The notes under the pieces: generated by a model
What the model saw: only the letters and a program-made list of their open reading frames with translations
What the model was told of the DNA's origin: nothing
Database searches by the model: none
Program-made: the position numbers and the translations under genes
Shown here: one piece after another, positions 36,657 through 45,258 of the stretch
How the letters are laid out: each line of letters begins with the position of its first letter
Numbering within the stretch: the stretch's first letter is position 1
NCBI RefSeq assembly: GCF_015690355.1
Contig: NZ_JADPRT010000026.1
Location: 1-64,000, forward strand
Source: Streptacidiphilus fuscans
Lineage (GTDB): Bacteria > Actinomycetota > Actinomycetes > Streptomycetales > Streptomycetaceae
Reading direction: 5' to 3'
DNA: 64,000 nt

Positions 36657-38183
36657 TCAGCTCTGCGCCACCACAGCGAAGCGCTCCAGCTCCGCAGCGA
36701 GGTCCGCCAGGACCCTCGCCTTCAGGAGTGTGCCCTCGCCGGTGTGGTCCTCGCTCAGGACCTCGCCGTCGCGGTGCACGCGGGCGACGAGATCGCCACG
36801 CGTGTACGGGACCAGCGCCGTGATCTCGATCGACGGGCGCGGCAGCTCGGACTCGATCAGCTCCAGCAGCTCGTCCATCCCCTGACCCGTCCGCGCCGAG
36901 ACCGCGATCGCATGCGGCTCGCGGCGCAGCAGTCGGGCCAGGACCAGCGGGTCGGCGGCGTCCGCCTTGTTGATCACGACGATCTCCGGCACGTCCTGCG
37001 CGCCGACCTCGACGATGACCTCGCGGACCGCGGCCAGCTGCGCCTCCGGCTCCGGGTGCGAGCCGTCGACCACGTGCAGGATCAGGTCGGACTCGCCGAC
37101 CTCCTCCATCGTGGAGCGGAACGCCTCGACCAGGTGGTGCGGCAGGTGGCGGACGAAGCCGACGGTGTCGGCCAGGGTGTAGAGCCGGCCGCCGGGCGTC
37201 TCCGCGCGGCGGACCGTCGGGTCCAGGGTGGCGAACAGGGCGTTCTCCACCAGGACACCGGCGCCCGTGAGCCGGTTGAGCAGCGAGGACTTGCCGGCGT
37301 TGGTGTAACCGGCGATCGCCACGGACGGGACCTGGTTGCGACGGCGCTCCTGGCGCTTGGTGTCGCGCGCGGTCTTCATCTCCACGATCTCGCGGCGCAG
37401 CTTCGCCATCTTCTCGCGGATCCGACGACGGTCCGTCTCGATCTTGGTCTCACCGGGACCACGCGTGGCCATACCGCCGCCGGAGGAGCCGGAGCCACCA
37501 CCACCCATCTGCCGGGAGAGCGACTGACCCCAACCACGCAGGCGCGGCAGCATGTACTGCATCTGCGCGAGCGAGACCTGGGCCTTGCCCTCACGGGACT
37601 TGGCGTGCTGGGCGAAGATGTCCAGGATCAGCGCGGTCCGGTCGACCACCTTGACCTTGACGACGTCCTCCAGGTGGATCAGCTGGCCGGGGCTGAGCTC
37701 ACCATCGCAGACCACCGTGTCCGCGCCGGTGGAGAGCACGATGTCGCGCAGCTCGTTGGCCTTGCCGGAACCGATGTAGGTGGCGGGGTCGGGCTTGTCA
37801 CGGCGCTGGATCACGCCGTCGAGCACGACGGAACCGGCGGTCTCGGCGAGGGCGGCGAGCTCCGCGAGTGAGTTCTCCGCCTCCTCGGCCGTGCCGTCGG
37901 TCCAGACGCCGACGAGCACCACGCGCTCCAGTCGCAGCTGGCGGTACTCGACCTCGGTGACGTCCTCGAGCTCGGTGGAGAGCCCGGAGACACGGCGCAG
38001 CGCGGCTCGCTCGGAGCGGTCGAACTGGTCGCCGTCGTACTCGTTGGTGTAGAGCCGTCCGGGAATCCCGTCGATTCCCGCGAGGTCCTCGTCCATCAGG
38101 GCCTCTGCGCGCAGGTCGGCCGTGCGGCGGGCGCCGCGGCCGTGCTTCGCGTCGGCGTCGCGGGTTTCGAACGTGGAGGTCAT
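36657..38183 (-). CDS. hflX: GTPase HflX (ribosome-associated)
   Basis: 508 residues. GTPase that splits or rescues stalled ribosomes under stress. The HflX domain precedes the Gly-rich linker QMGGGGSGSSGGGMATRGPGE. The G domain has GYTNAGKSSLLNRL (G1), DTVGFVRHLP (G3) and VINKAD (G4). ATG 38183 has AAGGATCC upstream; the frame is open to 38396 across the end of rshA. Gene begins 28 bases after rshA and may be co-transcribed. Confidence 0.95.
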   Translation of the reverse strand: MTSTFETRDADAKHGRGARRTADLRAEALMDEDLAGIDGIPGRLYTNEYDGDQFDRSERAALRRVSGLSTELEDVTEVEYRQLRLERVVLVGVWTDGTAEEAENSLAELAALAETAGSVVLDGVIQRRDKPDPATYIGSGKANELRDIVLSTGADTVVCDGELSPGQLIHLEDVVKVKVVDRTALILDIFAQHAKSREGKAQVSLAQMQYMLPRLRGWGQSLSRQMGGGGSGSSGGGMATRGPGETKIETDRRRIREKMAKLRREIVEMKTARDTKRQERRRNQVPSVAIAGYTNAGKSSLLNRLTGAGVLVENALFATLDPTVRRAETPGGRLYTLADTVGFVRHLPHHLVEAFRSTMEEVGESDLILHVVDGSHPEPEAQLAAVREVIVEVGAQDVPEIVVINKADAADPLVLARLLRREPHAIAVSARTGQGMDELLELIESELPRPSIEITALVPYTRGDLVARVHRDGEVLSEDHTGEGTLLKARVLADLAAELERFAVVAQS

Positions 38184-38211
38184 TGGATCCTTAAGCGAGT
38201 CGGTCGGGGCC

Positions 38212-40875
38212 CTACTCCCGCGACAGTTCGGGCTCGGAATGCCGGTGACCGGCACGCCGTCTCGGCTGTGCGGAATCCCCCGCAGAGGACAACGCGGCAG
38301 GTCTGCCACGCATTCCCCTCGATGGTCGCACGCCCTCACCCCCAGGGTCACCATCATTTCCCCCGGGTGTTCCCTCACCTGCGGGCTCTCCTGCAAGCTC
38401 GCCGGCGGCTCGCGCGGTGGCCCGTCGCGCAGCCCCGGCAGCGGCCCCTCCTGCGGCCCACCCGGTGGACGCGCCCGTGGATCCGGCTTCGGACCCTGCC
38501 GTGCCCCGGTTGGCCGGTCCGGCCCGGTAGACGTCGTAGACGCCGGGCACCCGCAGCATCACCCGCATCAGCTCGGGCAGTGCCTCGGGATCGGGCAGCT
38601 CGACCGTGTAGGTGTGGCGGACCCGCAGCTCCTGCGGCGGTTCGACCTCGGCGGAGATGATGTCGACGCCGATTCCGGACATGGCGGCGGTCAGGTCGGC
38701 CAGCAGCCGTGGCCGACCGAGGGAGTCGGCCTGGACCGTGACCCGGTAGCCCGTCGGCGTCAGGCTCTCCAACCAGCTGGCCTCGACGGGGGCGCGTCCG
38801 GCCGCGCGCATGGCGAGCCCGGTCGGGCAGTCGCCGCGGTGGACCGCCAGGGCGCCGCCCCGGATCGCGAAGGCCAGCAGCTCGTCGGGCGGGAGCGGGG
38901 TGCAGCAGCGAGCCAGGCGGACCGTCGCGTCCGGCAGCGCGGGCGCACCGACGACGGCCCGCTCGGTGTCGACGGGGCCGCCGCCGAGCAGTTGGTGGCC
39001 GCGCGGCGGTCCGACCAGCGGGCCCGCGTGCAGTCGCGCGGACTCCTCCTGGCCGGGGTGCTCCGCCAGCCAGCGCTCGATGGCGATCCGGGCGCCCGGC
39101 GTACGGGCGTGCGGGAGCCACTCGGGCGCTGGGCCGGCCGTCGGCTCGCCGGGGGGCTCGGTGAGCAGGTCGACCACGTCGCCGTCCTGCAGCGGCGTGG
39201 AGAGCGCGGCGAGCCGTCCGTTGACACGCGCACCGAGACATCGGTGGCCGCGATCCTCGCCCGCCGCGTAGGCCGCGTCGACGCCGGTCGCACCCGCGGG
39301 GAGCTGCACCCGTTCGGCGGGGGCGTGCTCCCGGGAGTTCTCGACCAGCACGGTGATCTCTCCGTCGCCCGCGAGGTCGGCGGTGAGCTGGGACCAGAAG
39401 GTGTCCGGATCCGGGGTCTCGCGCTGCCATTCGAGCAACCGCGAGAGCCAGCCGGGGCGGGCCGGATCGGTGTGGTCCAACGGATCGCGGCCCTCGGCCT
39501 CGTCGGCGGCGTCAGGGCCACCGCCGACGACACCGACGCCGCCCCCGACAGCACCGCTGACGGGCTGGACGGCCTCGGCCGCATCCGGCCCGAGCGCGGC
39601 GGCTCCCGGCGCGCCGAGGGCGACCACGCCGAACTCGGCGACGCGGTGCATCTGCCCGGTGCGCACCAACACCTCGACCACCGCGCCCTGTTCGGTGGTG
39701 ACCGACGTGTGCAGCGACTGGTAGAGGTTGAACTTGGGCGCGGCGATGAAGTCCTTGAACTCCCCGGCCAGCGGCGTCCAACAGGTGTGCAGCTCGCCCA
39801 GGACCGCGTAGCAGTCGGCGTTCTCCTCGACGACCACCAGCAGCCGGGCGAAGTCGGTCGGGCCGAGCTCGCTGCGGCGCAGCCGGGCGCGCTGGACCGA
39901 GACGCAGTGCCGCGGCCGGACGCTGACCTGCGCCGGAACCCTGGCCTCGCGCAGCTGACGCCGCAGCTGCGTCGCGAACGCCTCCAGCGGAGCGCCCGCA
40001 GACGCGGACGAATGCTCCTCGGCGGCGAGTTCGGCGGCGTGCTCCCGGAGCAGCGCCTTGGTGGCGGTGTACTCCTCGGGGTGGAGCGTGGCGAAGACGA
40101 TGTCCTCCAGCTCCGACTTCACCACCTGGATGCCGAGCCTCTCGGCGAGCGGGATCAGCACGTCACGGGTGACCTTGGCGATCCGGATCTGGCTGGCCGG
40201 CTTCATGTGACGGATGGTCCGCATGTTGTGCAGCCGGTCCGCCAGCTTGATCACCATCACCCGGACGTCCTGCCCGGTGGCCACCAGCATCTTGCGGAAG
40301 GTCTCGGCCTCGGCCGCCGCGCCGAAGTCGACCTTCTCCAACTTGGTGACGCCGTCGACGAGATAGGCCACCTCGTCACCGAAGCCCTCGCGCACCTGAG
40401 CCAGCGTCATGGCCGTGTCCTCGACCGTGTCGTGGAGAAGGGCGGCGACCAACGTCGTGGCCTCCGCGCCGAGTTGGGCCAGGATCATGGCCACCGCGAG
40501 CGGGTGGGTGATGTACGGCTCGCCGCTCTTGCGGGTCTGCCCCCGGTGCGACGCCTCGGCGACCTGGTAGGCGCGGCCCAGCAGGGCGACGTCCACGTCG
40601 CCGCGCGGATGGTGCAGGCGCATGGCGCGCACCACCGGCTCCAGGGCGTCGGCGAGTTGCGGGCGTCCGCCCGCGAGCAGCGCCGCTATCCCCGCACGCC
40701 CCAGGCCCGTCCTGCGGAACCCGGGCAACGCTCGCCCGAACGGGCGATCTGCGGGCCGCTCAGGAGGCCCCTCCCCCGGGCGTTCGGCGGGCTCATCAGG
40801 AGCCCGATCTGCAGAGACGGTTCTGCGCCCCTCCAACGGGACGCCAGGTACGGCGTGGAGATCACCGGCATTCAT
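38212..40875 (-). CDS. rshA: RelA/SpoT homologue (RshA-like) with intact hydrolase and degenerate synthetase domain
   Basis: 887 residues. The HD (p)ppGpp hydrolase domain is complete: SGEPYITHPLAVA, LLHDTVEDT, GFGDEVAYLVDGVTKL, LADRLHNMRT. The synthetase domain keeps YQSLHTSV and VEVLVRT, but the GTP-site basic cluster (RPRHCVSVQRARLRR) and the catalytic Asp segment (PTDFARLLVVVEE) are altered. A Gly/Ala-rich insertion follows, then TGS-like, zinc-finger (RCCTPLPPDELLAF...VHRGDCP) and ACT regions, and a 90-residue low-complexity tail. GGAGG lies five bases before ATG 40875. Corresponds to rshA of S. coelicolor by position between dapF and hflX. Confidence 0.85.
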   Translation of the reverse strand: MNAGDLHAVPGVPLEGRRTVSADRAPDEPAERPGEGPPERPADRPFGRALPGFRRTGLGRAGIAALLAGGRPQLADALEPVVRAMRLHHPRGDVDVALLGRAYQVAEASHRGQTRKSGEPYITHPLAVAMILAQLGAEATTLVAALLHDTVEDTAMTLAQVREGFGDEVAYLVDGVTKLEKVDFGAAAEAETFRKMLVATGQDVRVMVIKLADRLHNMRTIRHMKPASQIRIAKVTRDVLIPLAERLGIQVVKSELEDIVFATLHPEEYTATKALLREHAAELAAEEHSSASAGAPLEAFATQLRRQLREARVPAQVSVRPRHCVSVQRARLRRSELGPTDFARLLVVVEENADCYAVLGELHTCWTPLAGEFKDFIAAPKFNLYQSLHTSVTTEQGAVVEVLVRTGQMHRVAEFGVVALGAPGAAALGPDAAEAVQPVSGAVGGGVGVVGGGPDAADEAEGRDPLDHTDPARPGWLSRLLEWQRETPDPDTFWSQLTADLAGDGEITVLVENSREHAPAERVQLPAGATGVDAAYAAGEDRGHRCLGARVNGRLAALSTPLQDGDVVDLLTEPPGEPTAGPAPEWLPHARTPGARIAIERWLAEHPGQEESARLHAGPLVGPPRGHQLLGGGPVDTERAVVGAPALPDATVRLARCCTPLPPDELLAFAIRGGALAVHRGDCPTGLAMRAAGRAPVEASWLESLTPTGYRVTVQADSLGRPRLLADLTAAMSGIGVDIISAEVEPPQELRVRHTYTVELPDPEALPELMRVMLRVPGVYDVYRAGPANRGTAGSEAGSTGASTGWAAGGAAAGAARRATARAAGELAGEPAGEGTPGGNDGDPGGEGVRPSRGMRGRPAALSSAGDSAQPRRRAGHRHSEPELSRE

Positions 40876-41064
40876 GCGCACCTCCGGCAGCGATCACCGG
40901 AGCAGGCCGCAGCTCCGATGGTCCATGCTAGCGAGTGCAACACACACCGCGACGCCTCGTGTTCCCAACGTCACGTTGATCACCCGTTCGGGGGATTTGA
41001 ACCGATTCCGACGGGGCATGGATGAAAGTTTCGGCATTTCGGCCCTGCTCGCAGGGCCACGGCC

Positions 41065-41940
41065 CTACGCGTGGAGCCAGGAGGCGTCGAGCTCGCCCTC
41101 CGCGAGGACGACGGCCGGGCCGGTCATCTCGATCTCGCCGTCCGGCCGTTCGGTGATCACCAGGCGTCCGCCGGGGACGTCCACGGTGTAGGTCACCGGT
41201 TCGCCGGTCACCGCCGGGTCGACCCCGTCGCGCCGCGCGGTGGCGACCATGACGGCGCACGCGCCCGTCCCGCAGGAGCGCGTCTCCCCCGACCCGCGCT
41301 CGTGCACCCGCAGCGCGACGTGACGCGGCGCGCGGTCCACGACGAACTCGACGTTCACGCCCTCGGGGTAGACGGCGGCGGGGGTCACCTCGGGCGCGTC
41401 GTAGAGCGTGCCCGCGTCGGCGAGGTCCGCGACGAAGGCGACCGCGTGCGGGTTGCCCATGTTCACGTTCCGCGCGGGCCAGCGGTGCGCGCCGACGGCC
41501 ACCTCGATCCCCGTCTCCGGCCCGGGCAGCGCGGCCCTGCCCATCCGCACGGTGACGTCGCCGTCGGCCGAGACGTGCACCTGCTTGACCCCACCCCGGG
41601 TCGCCACGGCGAGGTCCCCCTGCTCGGCGAGCCCGGCCAGCACGAGGTAGCGCGCGAAGACCCGGACGCCGTTCCCGCACATCTCGGCGATGCTGCCGTC
41701 GGAGTTCCGGTAGTCCATGAACCACTCGGCGTCAGCGGCGTAACGCTCCGCCTCGGGGTGCGCGGCGGACCGCACGACGCGCAGCACGCCGTCCGCGCCG
41801 ATCCCCGCCCGCCGATCACACAACCGCGCCACCTGCGGCGCGGACAGCGCGAGCAGGCCGTCGGGGTCGGGGAGGATGACGAAGTCGTTCTCGGTCCCGT
41901 GACCCTTGAGGAAGCGGATGCCCTTCACCGTGTCGTTCAC
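41065..41940 (-). CDS. dapF: Diaminopimelate epimerase
   Basis: About 291 residues. Converts LL- to meso-diaminopimelate for lysine and peptidoglycan. Two symmetrical domains each supply a catalytic Cys: MCGNGVRVFARYL and RSCGTGACAVMVA. FLKGHGTENDFVIL marks the N-terminus. GTG 41940 is preferred because TACCAT lies exactly seven bases upstream with no ribosome binding site; ATG 41949, three codons earlier, is the alternative and would fall inside that promoter. Confidence 0.95.
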   Translation of the reverse strand: MNDTVKGIRFLKGHGTENDFVILPDPDGLLALSAPQVARLCDRRAGIGADGVLRVVRSAAHPEAERYAADAEWFMDYRNSDGSIAEMCGNGVRVFARYLVLAGLAEQGDLAVATRGGVKQVHVSADGDVTVRMGRAALPGPETGIEVAVGAHRWPARNVNMGNPHAVAFVADLADAGTLYDAPEVTPAAVYPEGVNVEFVVDRAPRHVALRVHERGSGETRSCGTGACAVMVATARRDGVDPAVTGEPVTYTVDVPGGRLVITERPDGEIEMTGPAVVLAEGELDASWLHA

Positions 41941-41947
41941 GGGGTCC

Positions 41948-41953
41948 ATGGTA
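41948..41953 (-). promoter_or_regulatory. -10 element of dapF (leaderless)
   Basis: TACCAT on the minus strand, seven bases before GTG 41940. Confidence 0.45.
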
Positions 41954-42000
41954 CGGGGCTGAAGATCCATCCAGGGGCCCGGCTGTTCGGCAGGCGAGAC

Positions 42001-42157
42001 GTTGCACTACCCAGGGGCGCGAGGAACTGCGCGACAAGCCACCCACCCACCTGGCAGGCCGAACGTGCAGGGCCATCCGCTCATCGGTGGTTTCTCGCGC
42101 CCACGCGGCGGAGCCGCATATCAGCAGAGCCCCGCGCCCTTGGAGGCAACTGCAGCT
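42001..42157. repeat. Dispersed hairpin repeat, copy 2 (diverged)
   Basis: Starts GTTGCACTACCCAGGGGCG, then GAGGAACTGCGCGACAAGCC, and ends with CCCCGCGCCC followed by GCAACTGCAG. It shares the core of copy 1 but the arms are imperfect and a 20-base insertion (CGCGGCGGAGCCGCAT hairpin) interrupts the right arm. Fills the gap between dapF and the membrane protein gene. Confidence 0.7.
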
Positions 42158-42177
42158 ACCTCGCCCGCGAAGGGTGT

Positions 42178-42675
42178 CTACCCGTGCAGGTGCGCCACGC
42201 GCCACAGCCCCAGCGCCAGCAGGACGAGCGCGGTAGCGGTGTAGGCGAGCAGCGGGCGCCAGCCCGCCCTGCGGCCGGAGCCCTGGCGCGGGAGGCCCGG
42301 CCAGGCGTACCCCGCGCGGCGCGCGGCCATCGCGCCCCAGCCCGCGGAGGCCGCGGTCAACAGCAGACCAAGCATGCCGACCAGGCTGCCGCCGGAGTCG
42401 CCGGTGCCACCGCCGCCCTCGAAGGCGAGCGGGAAGGCGAACATCAGTGAGCCCAGTATCGCCAGCGCCACGATCGGGAAGATCTGCCAGACCCGGAGCC
42501 GGCCCGCGGGGCGCAGCTCGCGACGGTGCAGCGCCTCCTCGTCCTGCTCGGGCAGGAACGGAAGAGGCGTCAGTTCCCGTGCGGAAAACTCACCTGCGGA
42601 CACCGCGTCGTGATCCTCGGGCTCGAAGGGATCGTCGGGGAGTCGGTGCGTGTCGGGGCCGGTATCCATGGACAC
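42178..42675 (-). CDS. Conserved membrane protein
   Basis: 165 residues. An acidic, Pro-rich cytoplasmic N-terminus of about 65 residues precedes three hydrophobic helices (FPIVALAILGSLMFAFPLAF, LVGMLGLLLTAASAGWGAMA and LLAYTATALVLLALGLW). A Gly-rich loop lies between helices 1 and 2. No named family recognised. GTG 42675 or ATG 42669 follow AGGGGAGG; the longer open frame upstream is Arg-rich repeat sequence and unlikely to be translated. Lies between miaA and dapF, all on the minus strand. Confidence 0.75.
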   Translation of the reverse strand: MSMDTGPDTHRLPDDPFEPEDHDAVSAGEFSARELTPLPFLPEQDEEALHRRELRPAGRLRVWQIFPIVALAILGSLMFAFPLAFEGGGGTGDSGGSLVGMLGLLLTAASAGWGAMAARRAGYAWPGLPRQGSGRRAGWRPLLAYTATALVLLALGLWRVAHLHG

Positions 42676-43073
42676 GCGGCCTCCCCTGCGCTTGTCGCCG
42701 GGGAGTTGCGCTCCACCGGACCCACCGATGCTCTCGATGCTCGATGATGGCACGACGACCGCGTGCGGCGACGCCCGGCAAGGGCCTTCGCGGTGATCCG
42801 TGGCCATGACGTGATCAGGTCGTGACCGGGCCTTCCGGACATGGCGACAGACGTGCGAATACCGCCTGAAAAGCGCCGGTCCGGTCACTCGACGACGCCC
42901 GCGCACCACCCGGCGCACGCGCCGCACACACCCGGCGCACGTCGCCCGCGACATGCGCCTCACCCTCCGACGCACCGTCCGGGCAGCCGTGCGGGCCACC
43001 GTGCGGACCACCATGCACGGTCGACATTCGGCAGCCGTTCAACACCCGTTCCAGCAGCGTTCGGCAGCGTCCC
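42676..43073. other. 398-base gap with Arg-codon 12-mer repeats
   Basis: No gene supported. Four imperfect 12-base units (CGCACCGTCCGG, GCAGCCGTGCGG, GCCACCGTGCGG, ACCACCATGCAC) occupy 42971-43018, and looser CGGCGCACG motifs precede them. The segment is compositionally simple and may belong to the leader region of the membrane protein gene. Confidence 0.6.
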
Positions 43074-44012
43074 TCAGAGCAGCGCGAGCGCCTGCTCCAG
43101 GAGGTCGTCCAGCGGCGCCGCGGTGTCGCGGTCGAGCCAGTTCACGCGTGGATCCCGCCGGAACCACGACTCCTGACGCCGTGCGAAGCGCCGGGTGGCC
43201 CGGACGGTCTCCGCGCGGGCTTCGGCCTCCTCGTACTCGCCGTCGATCTGGGCCAGCGCCTGCTGGTAGCCGAGCGCGCGCGAGGCGGTGCGGCCCTCGC
43301 GGAGGCCCTGCCCGGCCAGCGTGCTGACCTCGTCCAGCAACCCGTCCTGCCACATCCGGTCGACGCGGAGCGCGATCCGCTCGTCCAGCTCGGGTCGCGA
43401 AAGCCGGACACCGATCTGCACGGCGTCGTAGACGGACTCGTGACCGGGCAGGTTGGCGGTGAACGGCAGGCCGGTGATCTCGACGACCTCCAACGCGCGG
43501 ACGATCCGGCGGCCGTTGCTCGGCAGGATCACGCGTGCGGCCTCCGGGTCGACGGCGGCGAGGCGGGCGTGCAGCCCACCCGGGCCCTCGGTCTCCAGCT
43601 CCGCCTCCAGGCGGGCGCGGACCACGGGGTCGGTGCCGGGGAAGTCCAGTTCGTCGATGGCCGCGCGCACGTAGAGACCTGACCCGCCGACCAGGACGGG
43701 TGTGCGGCCCTGGGCGAGCAGGTCGTCGATGGTGGCGCGGGCCAGCCGCTGGTACTCGGCGACGCTCGCGGCCTCGGTGACGTCCCAGATGTCCAGCAGG
43801 TGGTGCGGCACGCCCTCGCGCTCGGCCATGGTGAGCTTCGCGGTGCCGATGTCCATGCCCCGGTAGAGCTGCATGGAGTCGGTGTTCACGACCTCCCCGC
43901 CCAGCTTGTGGGCGAGGGCGACGCCGAGGTCGGACTTTCCGACGGCCGTCGCACCGACGACCGCGATGACACGCGGGGCCGCGACGGGAGATGGGGACGA
44001 AGGACTGGTCAC
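43074..44012 (-). CDS. miaA: tRNA dimethylallyltransferase MiaA
   Basis: 312 residues. Adds a dimethylallyl group to A37 of tRNAs reading UNN codons. P-loop GATAVGKSDLGVALA, then VVNTDSMQLYRGMDIGTAK, PHHLLDIWDVTE and VLVGGSGLYVRAAID. GTG 44012 starts the conserved region, directly after an AGGGGG run; the open frame upstream to 44282 opposes another gene. Functions with miaB, located two genes upstream on the same strand, which methylthiolates the same base. Confidence 0.95.
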   Translation of the reverse strand: MTSPSSPSPVAAPRVIAVVGATAVGKSDLGVALAHKLGGEVVNTDSMQLYRGMDIGTAKLTMAEREGVPHHLLDIWDVTEAASVAEYQRLARATIDDLLAQGRTPVLVGGSGLYVRAAIDELDFPGTDPVVRARLEAELETEGPGGLHARLAAVDPEAARVILPSNGRRIVRALEVVEITGLPFTANLPGHESVYDAVQIGVRLSRPELDERIALRVDRMWQDGLLDEVSTLAGQGLREGRTASRALGYQQALAQIDGEYEEAEARAETVRATRRFARRQESWFRRDPRVNWLDRDTAAPLDDLLEQALALL

Positions 44013-44123
44013 CCCCCTAGTCTGGCAAATCCCCGCACCGGAAATACCATATGGGGATAAATGGGCTGTATGCCCGATTTGGCGACCCGGGTCGGACGAC
44101 CCGGCACACGGAACGGAGCGGTC

Positions 44124-44420
44124 ATGGGCCTCACGGATTCCCTGAAGGGCGCGCTGGACCAGGCCTCCAAGAAGGCCACCGAGTACGCGGGCAGCCACAA
44201 GTCGCAAATCGGCGCAGGCCTCGACAAGGTCGGCGACATGGCCGACAAGGCCACCAAGGGCAAGTACCAGTCCCAGATCCACACAGGCCGGGACAAGGCC
44301 AAGGACGCCGTCAACAAGCTCGGCGGCCCGAAGGACACCATCCAGGGCGAGGCCACGGAGAAGCCCGCAGAGCCCGGGCAGACGGAGCAGACCGGCGAGG
44401 CCGGCGGGACCAACCCCTGA
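44124..44420 (+). CDS. Small Lys-rich protein, MT0933-like antitoxin family
   Basis: 98 residues. The conserved part GLTDSLKGALDQASKKATEYAG... KVGDMADKATKGKY... AKDAVNKLGG is a set of amphipathic Lys/Ala helices, as in the mycobacterial Rv0909/MT0933 antitoxin group and CsbD-like stress proteins. The tail is Glu/Gly/Thr-rich. ATG 44124 is chosen for GGAG at a good distance. No toxin gene is adjacent, so the antitoxin label is only a family name. Divergent from miaA. Confidence 0.75.
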   Translation: MGLTDSLKGALDQASKKATEYAGSHKSQIGAGLDKVGDMADKATKGKYQSQIHTGRDKAKDAVNKLGGPKDTIQGEATEKPAEPGQTEQTGEAGGTNP

Positions 44421-44485
44421 TCAACTCAGGCGATCCAGTCAAGTGATCCGCTGAGGCGCGGGAAGCGACCTCGGACCCAGCGACC

Positions 44486-45175
44486 TCAGACCCACGAAGC
44501 GACAAAGTAGCCGACGCCGTACGGTGCGTCGTCGAAGAGCAGTCGGGCGGCGGAGATGGCAGAGCCCTCCGCCGCACCGCTGAGCACCTGCCAGGGCGCG
44601 CGACCCGACGCCATCAGGTCGAAGGCCAGCTCGGAGTCGAGCGGCGGCACCTCTCCCTCGGCCAGCCCCGCCGCAACGGCGGCGTCGAAGGGCTTGGCCC
44701 GCTCGTCCAGGTAGCCGGGGGCCTTGAGAGTCCGGCGGGCACTGCCTTCGCCCAGGATCAGTACGCCCACCCGTTCGGCGGAACGAGCAAGCTCCAGGCC
44801 GTTCTCACGGCAGAGCGCCTGCTCCAGGTAGTCGGGAACGGCGAGCCCGAAGGCCGGACCGTCCCAACCGGCCCGCTCCAGCAGCCAGGCCCCCACGGCG
44901 AGCGACGCCGGAAGCGTCTCGGACGCGTCGCCCTCGCCCAGGTCCATGGTCACGTCCACGCCGAAGCTGCGGAAGCCGCCGACTCCGCCGCGATCGAACA
45001 TCCGGTGCTCGGCCCCCGGCCCCACGACCCAGATCCGCTCCGGCTTCGCCGCGAGGAGCACGGCCAGCGCCTCGTCGCAGGCGGCCCGCAGACCGTCCAA
45101 CTCCGGCGCCGCCCCGACGGCGACCTCAGGCACGAGCAACGGCGGGCAGGGGCAGACGGCAGCGGCAACCAACAT
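44486..45175 (-). CDS. Class III extradiol dioxygenase-like (LigB/MEMO fold) protein
   Basis: 229 residues. Starts with a CPCPPLLVPEV segment, contains IWVVGPGAEHRMFDRGG, and ends with GVGYFVASWV, which fits the actinobacterial subunit-B-like extradiol dioxygenase group. Only one of the usual His metal ligands is convincing (AEHRM), so enzymatic activity is doubtful. GAGG precedes ATG 45175. Conserved position between miaA and miaB, from memory, in Streptomyces. Confidence 0.7.
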   Translation of the reverse strand: MLVAAAVCPCPPLLVPEVAVGAAPELDGLRAACDEALAVLLAAKPERIWVVGPGAEHRMFDRGGVGGFRSFGVDVTMDLGEGDASETLPASLAVGAWLLERAGWDGPAFGLAVPDYLEQALCRENGLELARSAERVGVLILGEGSARRTLKAPGYLDERAKPFDAAVAAGLAEGEVPPLDSELAFDLMASGRAPWQVLSGAAEGSAISAARLLFDDAPYGVGYFVASWV

Positions 45176-45213
45176 GCCTCAAGACCCTACCCGCAGGTTT
45201 TGCTCGCACAGAC

Positions 45214-45236
45214 GGTTGCACCTCGTCAGGGGCGCG
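45214..45236. repeat. Fragment of the dispersed repeat, copy 3
   Basis: GGTTGCACCTCGTCAGGGGC followed by GCG matches the left end of copy 1 (GGTTGCACACGTCAGGGGCG) with one substitution-rich position; the hairpin partner is missing. Sits between the miaB stop and the dioxygenase-like gene. Confidence 0.6.
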
Positions 45237-45258
45237 CAATGTCCCTCTCAGCGAGCGA

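Noticed and set aside
42676..43014. Arg-rich N-terminal extension of the membrane protein at 42178
   Set aside because: Encoded by simple 12-base repeats, with a much better ribosome binding site at 42675; treated as non-coding.
44124..44420. Toxin-antitoxin module
   Set aside because: The small protein resembles an antitoxin family, but neither neighbour (miaA, a dioxygenase-like gene) is a toxin candidate.
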